Of a stretch of 64,000 nt of DNA, positions 54,286-62,598 are shown one piece after another. The position numbers and the translations under genes were made by a program. A model generated the notes under the pieces. It searched no databases. It had not been told where the DNA came from and was given only the letters and a program-made list of their open reading frames with translations. Origin of the DNA: Planctomycetota bacterium (GTDB taxonomy: Bacteria > Planctomycetota > J058 > JAJDCQ01); NCBI GenBank assembly GCA_029260755.1, contig JAJDCQ010000159.1, positions 91,479-155,478 on the forward strand, written 5' to 3'. Each line of letters begins with the position of its first letter. Within the stretch, counting starts at the first letter, position 1.

Positions 54286-54311
54286 GCACGTCCCGGTTCG
54301 AGTCGGATCAC

Positions 54312-56468
54312 CTAGGATCCTGTCTCACCAGAACTTCCATCATCCCCGCGCAAGCGCCTCATGGCGGCGACGGCTCCTCCGAAGACGGCGAAGCCCAACG
54401 CCAACGTCAGCACCACGTTACTGAAGACGTCGCCGTGTCGAACGTAGAACGACTCGACCCGGCTCGTCGGAACCACCCCTCCTAGGACGCCCCGGACCTC
54501 CTTGAGCTCGCCGTCGACCACGAGGTCACGGGCTCTCCCAAGGGGATCCATAATGGAACTAATCCCTGCGTTCACTACACGAGCCATCCCGCGACGGGTC
54601 TCCACACATCTGAAAATGGCGTGGATTCGTGCGAGATCGAGCTCCGCGGTCCGCTTGAACCAGGCGTCGTTCGAGATCGAGAGGATAACATCCGCTCCTT
54701 CCAGGACTTGAGCTCGAACGAGCTCGGGGAACGACACCTCGAAGCAGATGTGGGGCGAGACGATGTAACTCTTTGCCTCGTCAGCAGTCGCGCCGGAGCT
54801 CCGGACCTCGAACTCGGCCGGTCCGGCCCCGTGCTCGAAGGAGACGAAAGCCGGCGGGACGAAGGACTGGAGCCGGTCGTGGAGCCAGCGGAAGCTCTCC
54901 TTGAACGGAACGTACTCCGAGAGCGGCACGAGATTGATCTTGTCGTAGCGGCCGCCGAACTCCCCGCCGCGCCGGAAGAACCAGGCGGAGTTGTGAGGGC
55001 GCTCGGGATGGCGGTCGACCGCCCCGACGACGAAGTCGATCCCGCCTTCGGGCTCGCCGAACGCCTCGCGGAGCCGCCCCGCCAGATCCCGCGCCTGCGA
55101 CCGCGTCTCGCGGAACAAGCGCTTGTCGTCGGCGAGCTCCTCGAGGATCGAGACGAGGCGGCCCTTCGCGATCTCTCGCAGCTTGCGATCGCCGTCCTCG
55201 GCCCAGTCCTTGTGCTGCCGGATGCGACGGCGAACGCGCGGGTCCTTCTCCTCCTTCATCCAGTCATCGAGGTCCGGCCACCAACCTTCGTAGTCGGGGT
55301 AGGCCTCGTTCGGCGGCCAGAAGACCATCGTCTCCGACCAGCTCACGAGATCGGCGTCGGGGTAGGCGATCAGGCCCTCGGCCGTCAGGAAGAGGTGCTC
55401 CTGGAAGATCAACTCCACACTCGGCCCCGTCTCGTCGTTCTTGACCGCCTGCGGGACGCTCGGCTGCACCAGGACGACGGTCGGTCCGTCGACGATCGGG
55501 ATGGTGTGCGGCCGCACCATCCCGTAGACGGTCGCCCCGACGATCGCGACGGCCGGCCCGACGGCGATGAGCGCCGCGCGGCGCGGGCCGCCGGGCGCGC
55601 CGAGGGTTCCGAGCCGGCGCATCTCGAGCACCGTGGCGATCACGGCGCTGCCCATCGCGAGGAGGAACGAGATCCCGTAGGGACCCCAGAGATCGGCCGT
55701 CTGCAGGAGGGCCCACGACTCGCCCTGGCTGTGGCCGATGAGCAGCCACGGGAACTTGTAGAACGTGAACGTGCTCCGGACGAACTCGACGGCGACCCAG
55801 CAGACCGGCCCCGCGATCACGAGCGGCACCCGGAGCTCGTTCCGCGCGAGCCGGATCACGAGCGAGGTGATCGTCAGGTAGATGCACCATAGGACCGACG
55901 TCGTGACCAGGCCGGGCGGCGTCACGTTCCAGATCCAGTAGAGCCCGCCCATGAACTGGCCGAACGCCAGCACCGGGATCACCCACAGGAGCCGACGCGT
56001 CGTCAGGCGCTCGACGAGGAGGAAGTAGGGCACGAGCACGAGCCAGCCGAACCAGCCCGAGTGCCACCCGAGGAAGTTGTGGAACGCGAGGATGAAGGCC
56101 GCGATCGAGCCGAACGCGAGCGGCAGATGCCCGTCGCGGAACGCGCCGATCACCGTGCGTCCGGGCGCGGAGGCGAGACGGACGAGCAGCCCCTCGGGCG
56201 GGGCGTCCGGATCGGGAGGGTCGAAGAGTCCCAGCCTGGCCGCGTAGACGAGGTCGCCGACGATCAGGAAGGCGCCGACGACGACGTGGGCGATCGCGAC
56301 GCCGGTCTCGTCGGCGCGCGCGGCGCGGACGAACGCGACCGCGGCCAGACCGACGACGCCGAGCAGGACGACGACGCCCCAGAGGGGCTGGCCGCCCTTG
56401 CTCTTCGCCTTCTCTCCCCGCTCCCCGGTCGCGTCCTTCTTGCCGCCGCCCTTCTTCTTCCCGCTCAC
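54312..56468 (-). CDS. lnt: Apolipoprotein N-acyltransferase with extended N terminus and insertion
   Basis: A 718-residue inner-membrane enzyme that adds the third acyl chain to lipoproteins. Membrane helices fill the N-terminal half; a nitrilase-like domain follows with the catalytic triad Glu379 (SWSETMVFW), Lys510 (YDKINLVPLSEYVPF) and Cys575 (HICFEVSFPELV). The E. coli enzyme has 512 residues. The excess is a Lys/Gly-rich N terminus (SGKKKGGGKKDATGERGEKA), two extra helices, and a charged insertion of about 65 residues between Glu379 and Lys510. The GTG at 56466-56468 overlaps the stop of the upstream epimerase gene (GTGA). The many lipoproteins in this window are its expected substrates. 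Confidence 0.94.
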   Translation of the reverse strand: MSGKKKGGGKKDATGERGEKAKSKGGQPLWGVVVLLGVVGLAAVAFVRAARADETGVAIAHVVVGAFLIVGDLVYAARLGLFDPPDPDAPPEGLLVRLASAPGRTVIGAFRDGHLPLAFGSIAAFILAFHNFLGWHSGWFGWLVLVPYFLLVERLTTRRLLWVIPVLAFGQFMGGLYWIWNVTPPGLVTTSVLWCIYLTITSLVIRLARNELRVPLVIAGPVCWVAVEFVRSTFTFYKFPWLLIGHSQGESWALLQTADLWGPYGISFLLAMGSAVIATVLEMRRLGTLGAPGGPRRAALIAVGPAVAIVGATVYGMVRPHTIPIVDGPTVVLVQPSVPQAVKNDETGPSVELIFQEHLFLTAEGLIAYPDADLVSWSETMVFWPPNEAYPDYEGWWPDLDDWMKEEKDPRVRRRIRQHKDWAEDGDRKLREIAKGRLVSILEELADDKRLFRETRSQARDLAGRLREAFGEPEGGIDFVVGAVDRHPERPHNSAWFFRRGGEFGGRYDKINLVPLSEYVPFKESFRWLHDRLQSFVPPAFVSFEHGAGPAEFEVRSSGATADEAKSYIVSPHICFEVSFPELVRAQVLEGADVILSISNDAWFKRTAELDLARIHAIFRCVETRRGMARVVNAGISSIMDPLGRARDLVVDGELKEVRGVLGGVVPTSRVESFYVRHGDVFSNVVLTLALGFAVFGGAVAAMRRLRGDDGSSGETGS

Positions 56469-57526
56469 GGATCCCCGGACCCTTCCCGTGCTCGGGGCGC
56501 CGCGACGTCGACCGGGCCGAGCGCCGCGAGGCGCTTGCTCTCGCCCGCGCCGGCGCCGCGCGGCGGGTTCGCCCGCCGCCACGCGATCACCCGGTCGAGG
56601 ATCTGATCGAGGGTGTGGCTCCGCTCCCAGCCGGTGAGCGCGGCGATCTTGCTCACGTCTGGCACCCGCCGGCGCATGTCCTCGAAGCCCTTCTCGTAGG
56701 CGACCTCGTAGGGGACGTGGTGGATCGCGACCTCGGCGTCGACCTTGTCGCGGATCCGCTCGGCGAGCTGGTTGATCGTCACCTCCTCGTCGCTGCCGAC
56801 GTTGAAGACCTGGCCGACCGCCTGCTCGCAGTCGGCGAGCGAGACGATCGCCGGGATCACGTCGGCGACGTCGCAGAAGCAGCGACTCTGCTCGCCGTCG
56901 CCGTAGACGGTGATCGGCCCGCCGGCGAGGGCCTGGTCGACGAAGCGCGGGATCACCATCCCGTACTGGCCCACCTGGCGGGGACCGACGGTGTTGAAGA
57001 GGCGGAAGACCGTCGTCGGAAGCCCCCTCTCGCGGTGATACGAGAGGGCGAGGAACTCATCGATCGCCTTGCTGCACGCGTACGACCAGCGCGCCTTGGT
57101 CGTCGGCCCGAGGACCATGTCGTCCTCCTCGGAGAACGGGACCTTCGGGCTCTTCCCGTAGACCTCGCTCGTGCTGGCGATCAGCACCCGCCGACCCTTC
57201 TTCGCCGCATGCTTGAGGACGAGCTCGGTTCCGCCGATGTTCGTCTCGATCGTGTGGACCGGGCGCTCGACGATCAGACGCACCCCGACCGCGGCGGCCA
57301 GATGGTAAACGACATCACTAGCATCAATGAGCTCGGCGAGGAGGCGCTCCTCCGCGACGCCGCCGACGACGTAGCGGAAGCCCGGCCGGTCCTTCAGCCC
57401 CTCGATGTTGGCGATGCTGCCGGTCGAGAGGTCGTCGAGGATCGTGACCTCGTCGCCACGGTCGAGGAGCGTCTCGGCGAGATGGCTTCCGATGAAGCCG
57501 GCGCCGCCGGTGATGAGGTTGCGCAC
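56465..57526 (-). CDS. NAD-dependent nucleotide-sugar epimerase/dehydratase
   Basis: A 353-residue extended SDR enzyme. NAD-binding motif GGAGFIGSHLAE at the N terminus, LDDLSTG, HLAAAVGV, STSEVYG, the catalytic pair in YACSK, and FRLFNTVGPRQ. These fit UDP-glucose 4-epimerase-like, UDP-glucuronate decarboxylase-like or dTDP-glucose dehydratase-like enzymes; VGVRLIVERPVHTIE and the double-digit GxYG pattern lean toward the decarboxylase-like group, but the substrate is not certain. GTG start at 57524-57526. The stop overlaps lnt. It likely supplies a sugar for envelope glycans. Confidence 0.9.
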   Translation of the reverse strand: MRNLITGGAGFIGSHLAETLLDRGDEVTILDDLSTGSIANIEGLKDRPGFRYVVGGVAEERLLAELIDASDVVYHLAAAVGVRLIVERPVHTIETNIGGTELVLKHAAKKGRRVLIASTSEVYGKSPKVPFSEEDDMVLGPTTKARWSYACSKAIDEFLALSYHRERGLPTTVFRLFNTVGPRQVGQYGMVIPRFVDQALAGGPITVYGDGEQSRCFCDVADVIPAIVSLADCEQAVGQVFNVGSDEEVTINQLAERIRDKVDAEVAIHHVPYEVAYEKGFEDMRRRVPDVSKIAALTGWERSHTLDQILDRVIAWRRANPPRGAGAGESKRLAALGPVDVAAPRAREGSGDP

Positions 57527-57549
57527 GAGGAGAGGCCTCCGAAGGTCCG

Positions 57550-57578
57550 ATCGTCACAGGCCCTACCCGCTTTGTCAA
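57550..57578 (-). promoter_or_regulatory. Possible promoter for the epimerase-lnt operon
   Basis: On the minus strand a perfect TTGACA (57573-57578) is followed after 17 bp by GACGAT (57550-57555), a weak -10. The GTG start lies about 24 bp further on. Confidence 0.45.
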
Positions 57579-57678
57579 CGTCAGGTTCAGGCGATCATCG
57601 GGGGTGTCCGGGCCGAGAGATGGGCGGGCGAGGGCCATAACCGATAGCGAGAGAGGACCCCTGCGAGGAGCACGACCG

Positions 57679-58821
57679 ATGGCGACCACGATGGCCTCCC
57701 CGAGCGCGGAATTTGTCGCTCACGATCAGGGAAAACGCTATGCTCGGCGAGCCGCCCGCCCCGACGGGCATCCCGCGGCCCCGCGAGATGCTGCCGTGCC
57801 CGAGAACGACCTGACGACCACCGCGACGGAGCCGGCCGAGCCCGCTCCTCCGGCGCCACCGGCCGGATCGACCGTCGTCGCCGACGGCCCCCCTCCCGCG
57901 GCCGATCCGACCCCTCCCGCGGTCGCGCGCCCGAAGAAGAAGCGGCTCTGGATCACGAAGATCCTGAAGCGCGCCGGCATCTGGTTCGGCACCCTCGTCG
58001 TCCCGCGCCTGTACATGATGTACATGTGGTTCGTGTATGTGACGAGCCGCCACGAGCACCGCGGCTGCACCCCCGCGATCCTGCGCGAGCGCTACGGCAA
58101 GGGGATCTTCGTCCTCTGGCACGAGGAGGTCTTCTTCGTCGCCTACGCGTTCAAGCAGTGGCACGGCTCGACCCTGGCGAGCCACGGGGCCGGCGGCGGG
58201 CTGATCGCCAAGATGCTCCAGCTCTGCAACTTCACCGTGTTCCGCGGTGGCAGCAGCCGGAGTCGGAAGCGGCGCGCCGCCGACATCGTCAACGACATGG
58301 TCGAGTACCTGAACCGCCGCAACGACGTGATCTACGGGATCACCGTCGACGGCTCCACCGGACCGGTCTACCGGATGAAGAACGGCGCGGCGAAGATCGC
58401 CGTCCGCTGCCAGGCACCGATCGGGGTCGAGAAGACCTGGTGCAAGCGCTACTACCGGTTCAACAACTGGGACGGGACGATGATCCCGCTCCCCTTCAAC
58501 CACATCATCCATCTCTACGGCGGACCGTATCTCCCGCCGCCGCACGACGCCGATCGCGCCACGAAGAAGGCCTACCTCCGCGAGGTCGAGGCGGACCTCG
58601 CGCGGCTCTCGTGCTACGCCCGCTACGAGATCGAGGGGAAGGCGCCGCCGGCGGAGTGGCTCGCGAAGTTCCCCGAGCACGTGCGCGAGAGCCTGCCGAC
58701 CGACGGCGGCGAGTTCGTCCTCGAGCGCGCCTACGACCCCGTCGGGCAGGTTCCGCCGACCGAGCTCGGAATGCAGCCCTTGACCGAGCCCGACGCGAAC
58801 GCCGAGGAGGCCACCCCATGA
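57679..58821 (+). CDS. DUF374 lysophospholipid acyltransferase-like protein
   Basis: A 380-residue protein. The first 120 residues are a Pro/Ala-rich, disordered extension. The rest matches the DUF374 branch of the glycerolipid acyltransferase superfamily: GIFVLWHEEVFFVAYAF (the catalytic-type His), TLASHGAGGGLIAKML, VFRGGSSRSRKRRA and GITVDGSTGPVYRMKNGAA. Likely attaches an acyl chain to a lipid or lipid A-like acceptor at the inner membrane; the acceptor is unknown. The ATG at 57679 follows GAGGAGC. A GTG at 57796 is an alternative that would remove most of the extension. Its stop overlaps the next gene (ATGA). Confidence 0.82.
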   Translation: MATTMASPSAEFVAHDQGKRYARRAARPDGHPAAPRDAAVPENDLTTTATEPAEPAPPAPPAGSTVVADGPPPAADPTPPAVARPKKKRLWITKILKRAGIWFGTLVVPRLYMMYMWFVYVTSRHEHRGCTPAILRERYGKGIFVLWHEEVFFVAYAFKQWHGSTLASHGAGGGLIAKMLQLCNFTVFRGGSSRSRKRRAADIVNDMVEYLNRRNDVIYGITVDGSTGPVYRMKNGAAKIAVRCQAPIGVEKTWCKRYYRFNNWDGTMIPLPFNHIIHLYGGPYLPPPHDADRATKKAYLREVEADLARLSCYARYEIEGKAPPAEWLAKFPEHVRESLPTDGGEFVLERAYDPVGQVPPTELGMQPLTEPDANAEEATP

Positions 58822-59456
58822 CGCGACCCCTCACCCGCTCGATCGCCGCGGTGGCTCTCGCCGCCGCCGCCATCTCTCTGCTCTCCTCGGCGCCGCTCGC
58901 CGCCGCGAACGACCCGAGCGGCGACGCGCTCATCCCCCCGACGCCCGAGGGATGGCGCTACGAGAAGATGGAGTTCCCGCTCTCGTTCGCGCCCGACCTC
59001 GCGCTCGATGGGTTCGAGGAGCTGCGCTTCGCCCCGGGGATGTTCGATCCGAAGAGCGACACCTACTGGACCTACTGCTTCGGGATCGAGCTCGCGGGAG
59101 AGGTCGAGATCGACCGGGCGTGGCTCGAGGACTTCCTCGTGAAGTACTACCGCGGCCTCTGCGTCGCGGTCAGCAAGGGCAAGCGGCCGCTCGACCCCGC
59201 GTCGATCACCGCGAAGGTGGCCGAGCGCCCGAAGGCCGACCCGCCCGCCCCGTTCGCCGCCGCGATCGAGCTCGTCAACGCCTTCGTCACCGGCAAGCCG
59301 CTCACCCTGCGCCTCGAGATCGTCGTCGCCGAGACCCCCAAGGGAGGCCCGACGCGCCTCTTCGCGATCGCCTCGCCGCGCCCGGACGCCGACGGCGACC
59401 CGGTCTGGAAGACGCTCCGCGACCTCCGCGACCGCTTCCCGCCGAAGCGCGACTAG
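58818..59456 (+). CDS. Secreted protein of unknown function
   Basis: A 212-residue protein whose start overlaps the acyltransferase stop (ATGA). It has a clear signal peptide (IAAVALAAAAISLLSSAPLAAA, cleavage near residue 30) and a mature domain that starts with PTPEGWRYEKMEFPLSFAP. The central part (MFDPKSDTYWTYCFGIELAG) and the end (ETPKGGPTRLFAIASPRPD) give an alpha/beta pattern without known motif. Coupling to the acyltransferase suggests an envelope role. Confidence 0.72.
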   Translation: MTRPLTRSIAAVALAAAAISLLSSAPLAAANDPSGDALIPPTPEGWRYEKMEFPLSFAPDLALDGFEELRFAPGMFDPKSDTYWTYCFGIELAGEVEIDRAWLEDFLVKYYRGLCVAVSKGKRPLDPASITAKVAERPKADPPAPFAAAIELVNAFVTGKPLTLRLEIVVAETPKGGPTRLFAIASPRPDADGDPVWKTLRDLRDRFPPKRD

Positions 59457-59538
59457 CCCGGACGAGCGATCCGGCCCGCGACCCGACGCGTCGGGGGTTG
59501 TCCCGAGCGCCGACTCCGTCGAAGATCGAACGTCGGCC

Positions 59539-61452
59539 ATGAGCTCCCCCGCCTCCACCCCGCCCGCGCAGACCGCCGCCGAACCGGCCGCCACGCCGCC
59601 CGCATCGCCGGTGGGCTCCGCGCCGGCGATCTCGTCAGCGCCGCCGCCCGCGGCTCCCCGGCCGGGGCCGTCGGCTCGCGCGGTCGCCGTCGGCGCGCTC
59701 CTCGTCGTCGCCGGCGCCCTCCTCGCCTACCTGCCGGGGCTCGGCGGGCACGACCTCTGGGCGCCCGACGAACCGCGCTTCGGGCAGATCGGCCGCGAGA
59801 TGGTCCGGAGCGGCGACTGGGTCGTCCCGCGGATGAACGACGAGCCGGTCGCCCTCCTGCCGCCGCTCACCTACTGGCTCGTCGCCGCGCCGAGCGCCAT
59901 CGGCGGCGAGGTCACGCCCTGGACGGCCAGGATCGGGCTCCTCCCGAGCGCGATCGCGACCTTGCTCGCCGTCTATCTCCTCGGCGTCCGGATCGGCCGG
60001 AGCCGCGGCGCCGGCCTGGCCGCCGCCGCCGTCCTCGGCACGACGTCCGGCTTCCATCACCAGGCGCGCTTCCTCCAGGCGGACCTCCACCTCCTCGCCG
60101 GGACGACCGCCGCGCTCCTGGCATTCCACGTCGGCTGGCGCGACCCCGAGCGACGCCGCTGGGCCTATCCGGCGATGGGCGTCGCGATCGGCTGGGCGAT
60201 CCTCGCCAAGGGGCCGGTCGGCTTCGTCGTGCCGGGGCTCGTCGTCCTGGTCACGCTGCTTCGAAACGGCGGGGTCGGGAGCCTGTGGCGCGACCTTCTC
60301 CGGCGGCCGAGCTTCTGGGGCGGCGTCGCCGCCGCCGCCGCGGTCGCGCTGCCGTGGTATCTCCTCGTGGGCATGCGAAGCGACCCCGCGTTCGCGCGCG
60401 AGCTGCTCGTGAAGCACAACTTCGGGATGTTCTTCGACACCTGGAGTCACGACGAGCCCTTCTACTACTACCTGACGAAGATGCCCGTCTGGCTCATCCC
60501 GTGGATCGCGGCGCTCCCGGCGGCCGTCGTCGCGCTCCGCCGTCGCGCCGCCGCGGACGAGGCGGTCCGGCCCGACGCGTCGTTCCTCGTGATCTGGTTC
60601 GTCGCGGTCTTCCTCTTCTTCTCGATCGCCGACGCGAAGCAGGCGAAGTACCTCCTCCCGATCTACCCGGCCGCCGCGATCGCGATCGGCCTCCTCTGGG
60701 CGCGCGCGGCGGACGCCGAGGGCGCCGGCCCGCGCGCGGGCGTCGCGGCGGGCGAGATCCCGCGACGGCTCACCGTCGCCTCGCTCGCGCTCCTCGGCGG
60801 CCTCGCGTTGCTCCTCGGGCTCGGCGCGCTCGTGGCCGGTCCGCTGCTCGCGACGGGCGCCATCGGCCTCGAGCCGCCGGCCGACGTCGTCGCCCTCGGC
60901 GCCGGATGGTCGCTGGTCCCGCTCGGGGCGGCCCTCCTCGGCGCCGGCGGCCTCGTCGGCGCCTCGCTCCGGCGCGGCGCGCTCACCCGCGCGTTCGCCG
61001 GCCCCGCCCTCGCGATCGTCGCGATCGGCCTCTTCATCCAGCTCGGCCTCACGCCCGCGTTCGACCCGGTCAAGTCGGGCCGCAACTTCGCCGAGCGCCT
61101 CGCCGAGCACGCTCCGCCCGGCGAGCCGTTCGCCATCGTCGGCTTCGGTCGCCGCCAGCACGGCGACTACATCTTCTACACCGAGCGCCCGGTCATCTCG
61201 TTCCGGGACGAGGACGGTCAGGGGAACGAGATGACCGGCGCGATCGCGTATCTCCGGAGCGAGGAGCGCGTCTTCGTCGCCATGAAGAGCGGCTTCGAGG
61301 TCTGGCTCGCGTCCCTCCTCCGCGACGAGGTCGACCCGCCGCCGGTCCACGAGCTCTTCCGGGTCCGCAAGGGCAGCAAGGAGCTGGTCGTGGTCAGCAA
61401 CCGCCCCTCCCCACCCTCGCCCCCCGACCCCGAGGAGGATACGCCCCGATGA
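59539..61452 (+). CDS. Polytopic glycosyltransferase, ArnT/PMT-like (GT-C fold)
   Basis: A 637-residue membrane protein with about twelve helices after a Pro/Ala-rich N terminus. The first extracytoplasmic loop has the acidic motif APDEPRFGQIGREMV, which matches the catalytic Asp region of ArnT (undecaprenyl-phosphate aminoarabinose transferase) and O-mannosyltransferases. WVVPRMNDEPVALLPPLTYW and LAKGPVGFVVPG are also typical. It transfers a sugar from a polyprenyl phosphate to a lipid or protein on the outer face. The acceptor is unknown. Its stop overlaps the oxidoreductase start (ATGA). Confidence 0.9.
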   Translation: MSSPASTPPAQTAAEPAATPPASPVGSAPAISSAPPPAAPRPGPSARAVAVGALLVVAGALLAYLPGLGGHDLWAPDEPRFGQIGREMVRSGDWVVPRMNDEPVALLPPLTYWLVAAPSAIGGEVTPWTARIGLLPSAIATLLAVYLLGVRIGRSRGAGLAAAAVLGTTSGFHHQARFLQADLHLLAGTTAALLAFHVGWRDPERRRWAYPAMGVAIGWAILAKGPVGFVVPGLVVLVTLLRNGGVGSLWRDLLRRPSFWGGVAAAAAVALPWYLLVGMRSDPAFARELLVKHNFGMFFDTWSHDEPFYYYLTKMPVWLIPWIAALPAAVVALRRRAAADEAVRPDASFLVIWFVAVFLFFSIADAKQAKYLLPIYPAAAIAIGLLWARAADAEGAGPRAGVAAGEIPRRLTVASLALLGGLALLLGLGALVAGPLLATGAIGLEPPADVVALGAGWSLVPLGAALLGAGGLVGASLRRGALTRAFAGPALAIVAIGLFIQLGLTPAFDPVKSGRNFAERLAEHAPPGEPFAIVGFGRRQHGDYIFYTERPVISFRDEDGQGNEMTGAIAYLRSEERVFVAMKSGFEVWLASLLRDEVDPPPVHELFRVRKGSKELVVVSNRPSPPSPPDPEEDTPR

Positions 61453-62585
61453 GCTCCCCGACCGGAATCGGCGTGATCGGACTCGGCCACTGGGGCAAGC
61501 ACTACGCCCGCATCTTCGACTGGCAGCTCCCCGATGCCCGCCTCGTGCGCGCCTGCGACCCGGCGCCCGACACGCTCGACGCCGTCCACGAGCGCCATCC
61601 GGGCATCGCGCTGACGGCCTCGCCGGGCGAGGTGACCTCCGATCCCGCCGTCGACGCCGTCGTCATTGCGACGCCCGCCTCGACCCACCACGCCATCGCG
61701 GCGGCCGCCCTTCGCGCGGGCAAGCACGTCCTCGTCGAGAAGCCGCTCTGCCTGTCGGTCGAGGAGGCGTGCGAGCTGCGCGACCTCGCGGCGGCCGCCG
61801 AACGCACCCTGCTGGTCGGCCACACCTTCGTCTACAACCCGGCCGTCCGGCGGATGAAGGAGCTCCTCGACGCCGACGACTTCGGCGCCCTCTACTACCT
61901 CGCGGCGCGCCGGACGAACCTCGGCCCGATCCGCGACGACGCGGACGCCCTCGTCGACCTCGCCCCGCACGACGTCTCGATCTTCGACTACCTCATCGGG
62001 GCGGAGCCCGTCCGGGCGACGGCCGTCGGTGGGTGCTGGCTCCGCGAGGGGCGCGCCGACGCGGCGTTCATGACGCTCGAGTATCCGGGCGGGATCCTCG
62101 CGACGATCCAGGTCTCCTGGGTCGACGCCCACAAGATCCGCGAGGTCGTCGCGATCGGCTCGCGCCGTCGCGTCGTCTTCGACGACCTCGACCGGCTCGA
62201 GCCGATCCGGGTCGTCGAGAAGGGGATCGCCGTCGACCGCGGCGCCGAGAGCTTCGGCGAGTTCCAGTACCAGGTGCGCGACGGCGACATCCACGCCCCG
62301 CGGATCGAGCCGCGCGAGCCGCTCCGGGTGCTGTGCGAGCACTTCCTCGCCTGCGTCCGGGACGGCGCCCGCCCGATCAGCGACGCCGAGCAGGGTATCC
62401 GCGTCGTCCGCGCGATCGCGGCCCTCGCGCGGTCGCAGGCGCTCGGCGGCATCCCGGTCGAGGTCGCCACGACCGAGATGACGAAGAGCGCCCGTCTGCC
62501 CGCGCAGGGCGGGACCGAACCGAGCTCCGGGCGGCCGCGCGCGATCGTGGCGCGCCGGTCGCGTCTCCCCGGAGAGCCGAGCTGA
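61449..62585 (+). CDS. Gfo/Idh/MocA family oxidoreductase
   Basis: A 378-residue NAD(P)-dependent enzyme. N-terminal Rossmann motif IGVIGLGHWGKHYAR, the conserved EKPL (LVEKPLCLSVEEA) with its catalytic Lys, and DLAPHDVSIFDYL in the C-terminal domain with the catalytic His/Asp. It is close to the WlbA/WbpB-type enzymes that oxidise UDP-sugars at C3. Coupled by ATGA overlap to the ArnT-like gene, it probably makes a sugar that this transferase uses; this is inference. The end is a short basic tail (RAIVARRSRLPGEPS). Confidence 0.91.
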   Translation: MSSPTGIGVIGLGHWGKHYARIFDWQLPDARLVRACDPAPDTLDAVHERHPGIALTASPGEVTSDPAVDAVVIATPASTHHAIAAAALRAGKHVLVEKPLCLSVEEACELRDLAAAAERTLLVGHTFVYNPAVRRMKELLDADDFGALYYLAARRTNLGPIRDDADALVDLAPHDVSIFDYLIGAEPVRATAVGGCWLREGRADAAFMTLEYPGGILATIQVSWVDAHKIREVVAIGSRRRVVFDDLDRLEPIRVVEKGIAVDRGAESFGEFQYQVRDGDIHAPRIEPREPLRVLCEHFLACVRDGARPISDAEQGIRVVRAIAALARSQALGGIPVEVATTEMTKSARLPAQGGTEPSSGRPRAIVARRSRLPGEPS

Positions 62586-62598
62586 CCGCCGCGCGCCG

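Noticed and set aside
54290..54310. GGTTCGAGTC as a tRNA T-loop
   Set aside because: The flanking bases do not form a T-stem and no acceptor or anticodon arm is present.
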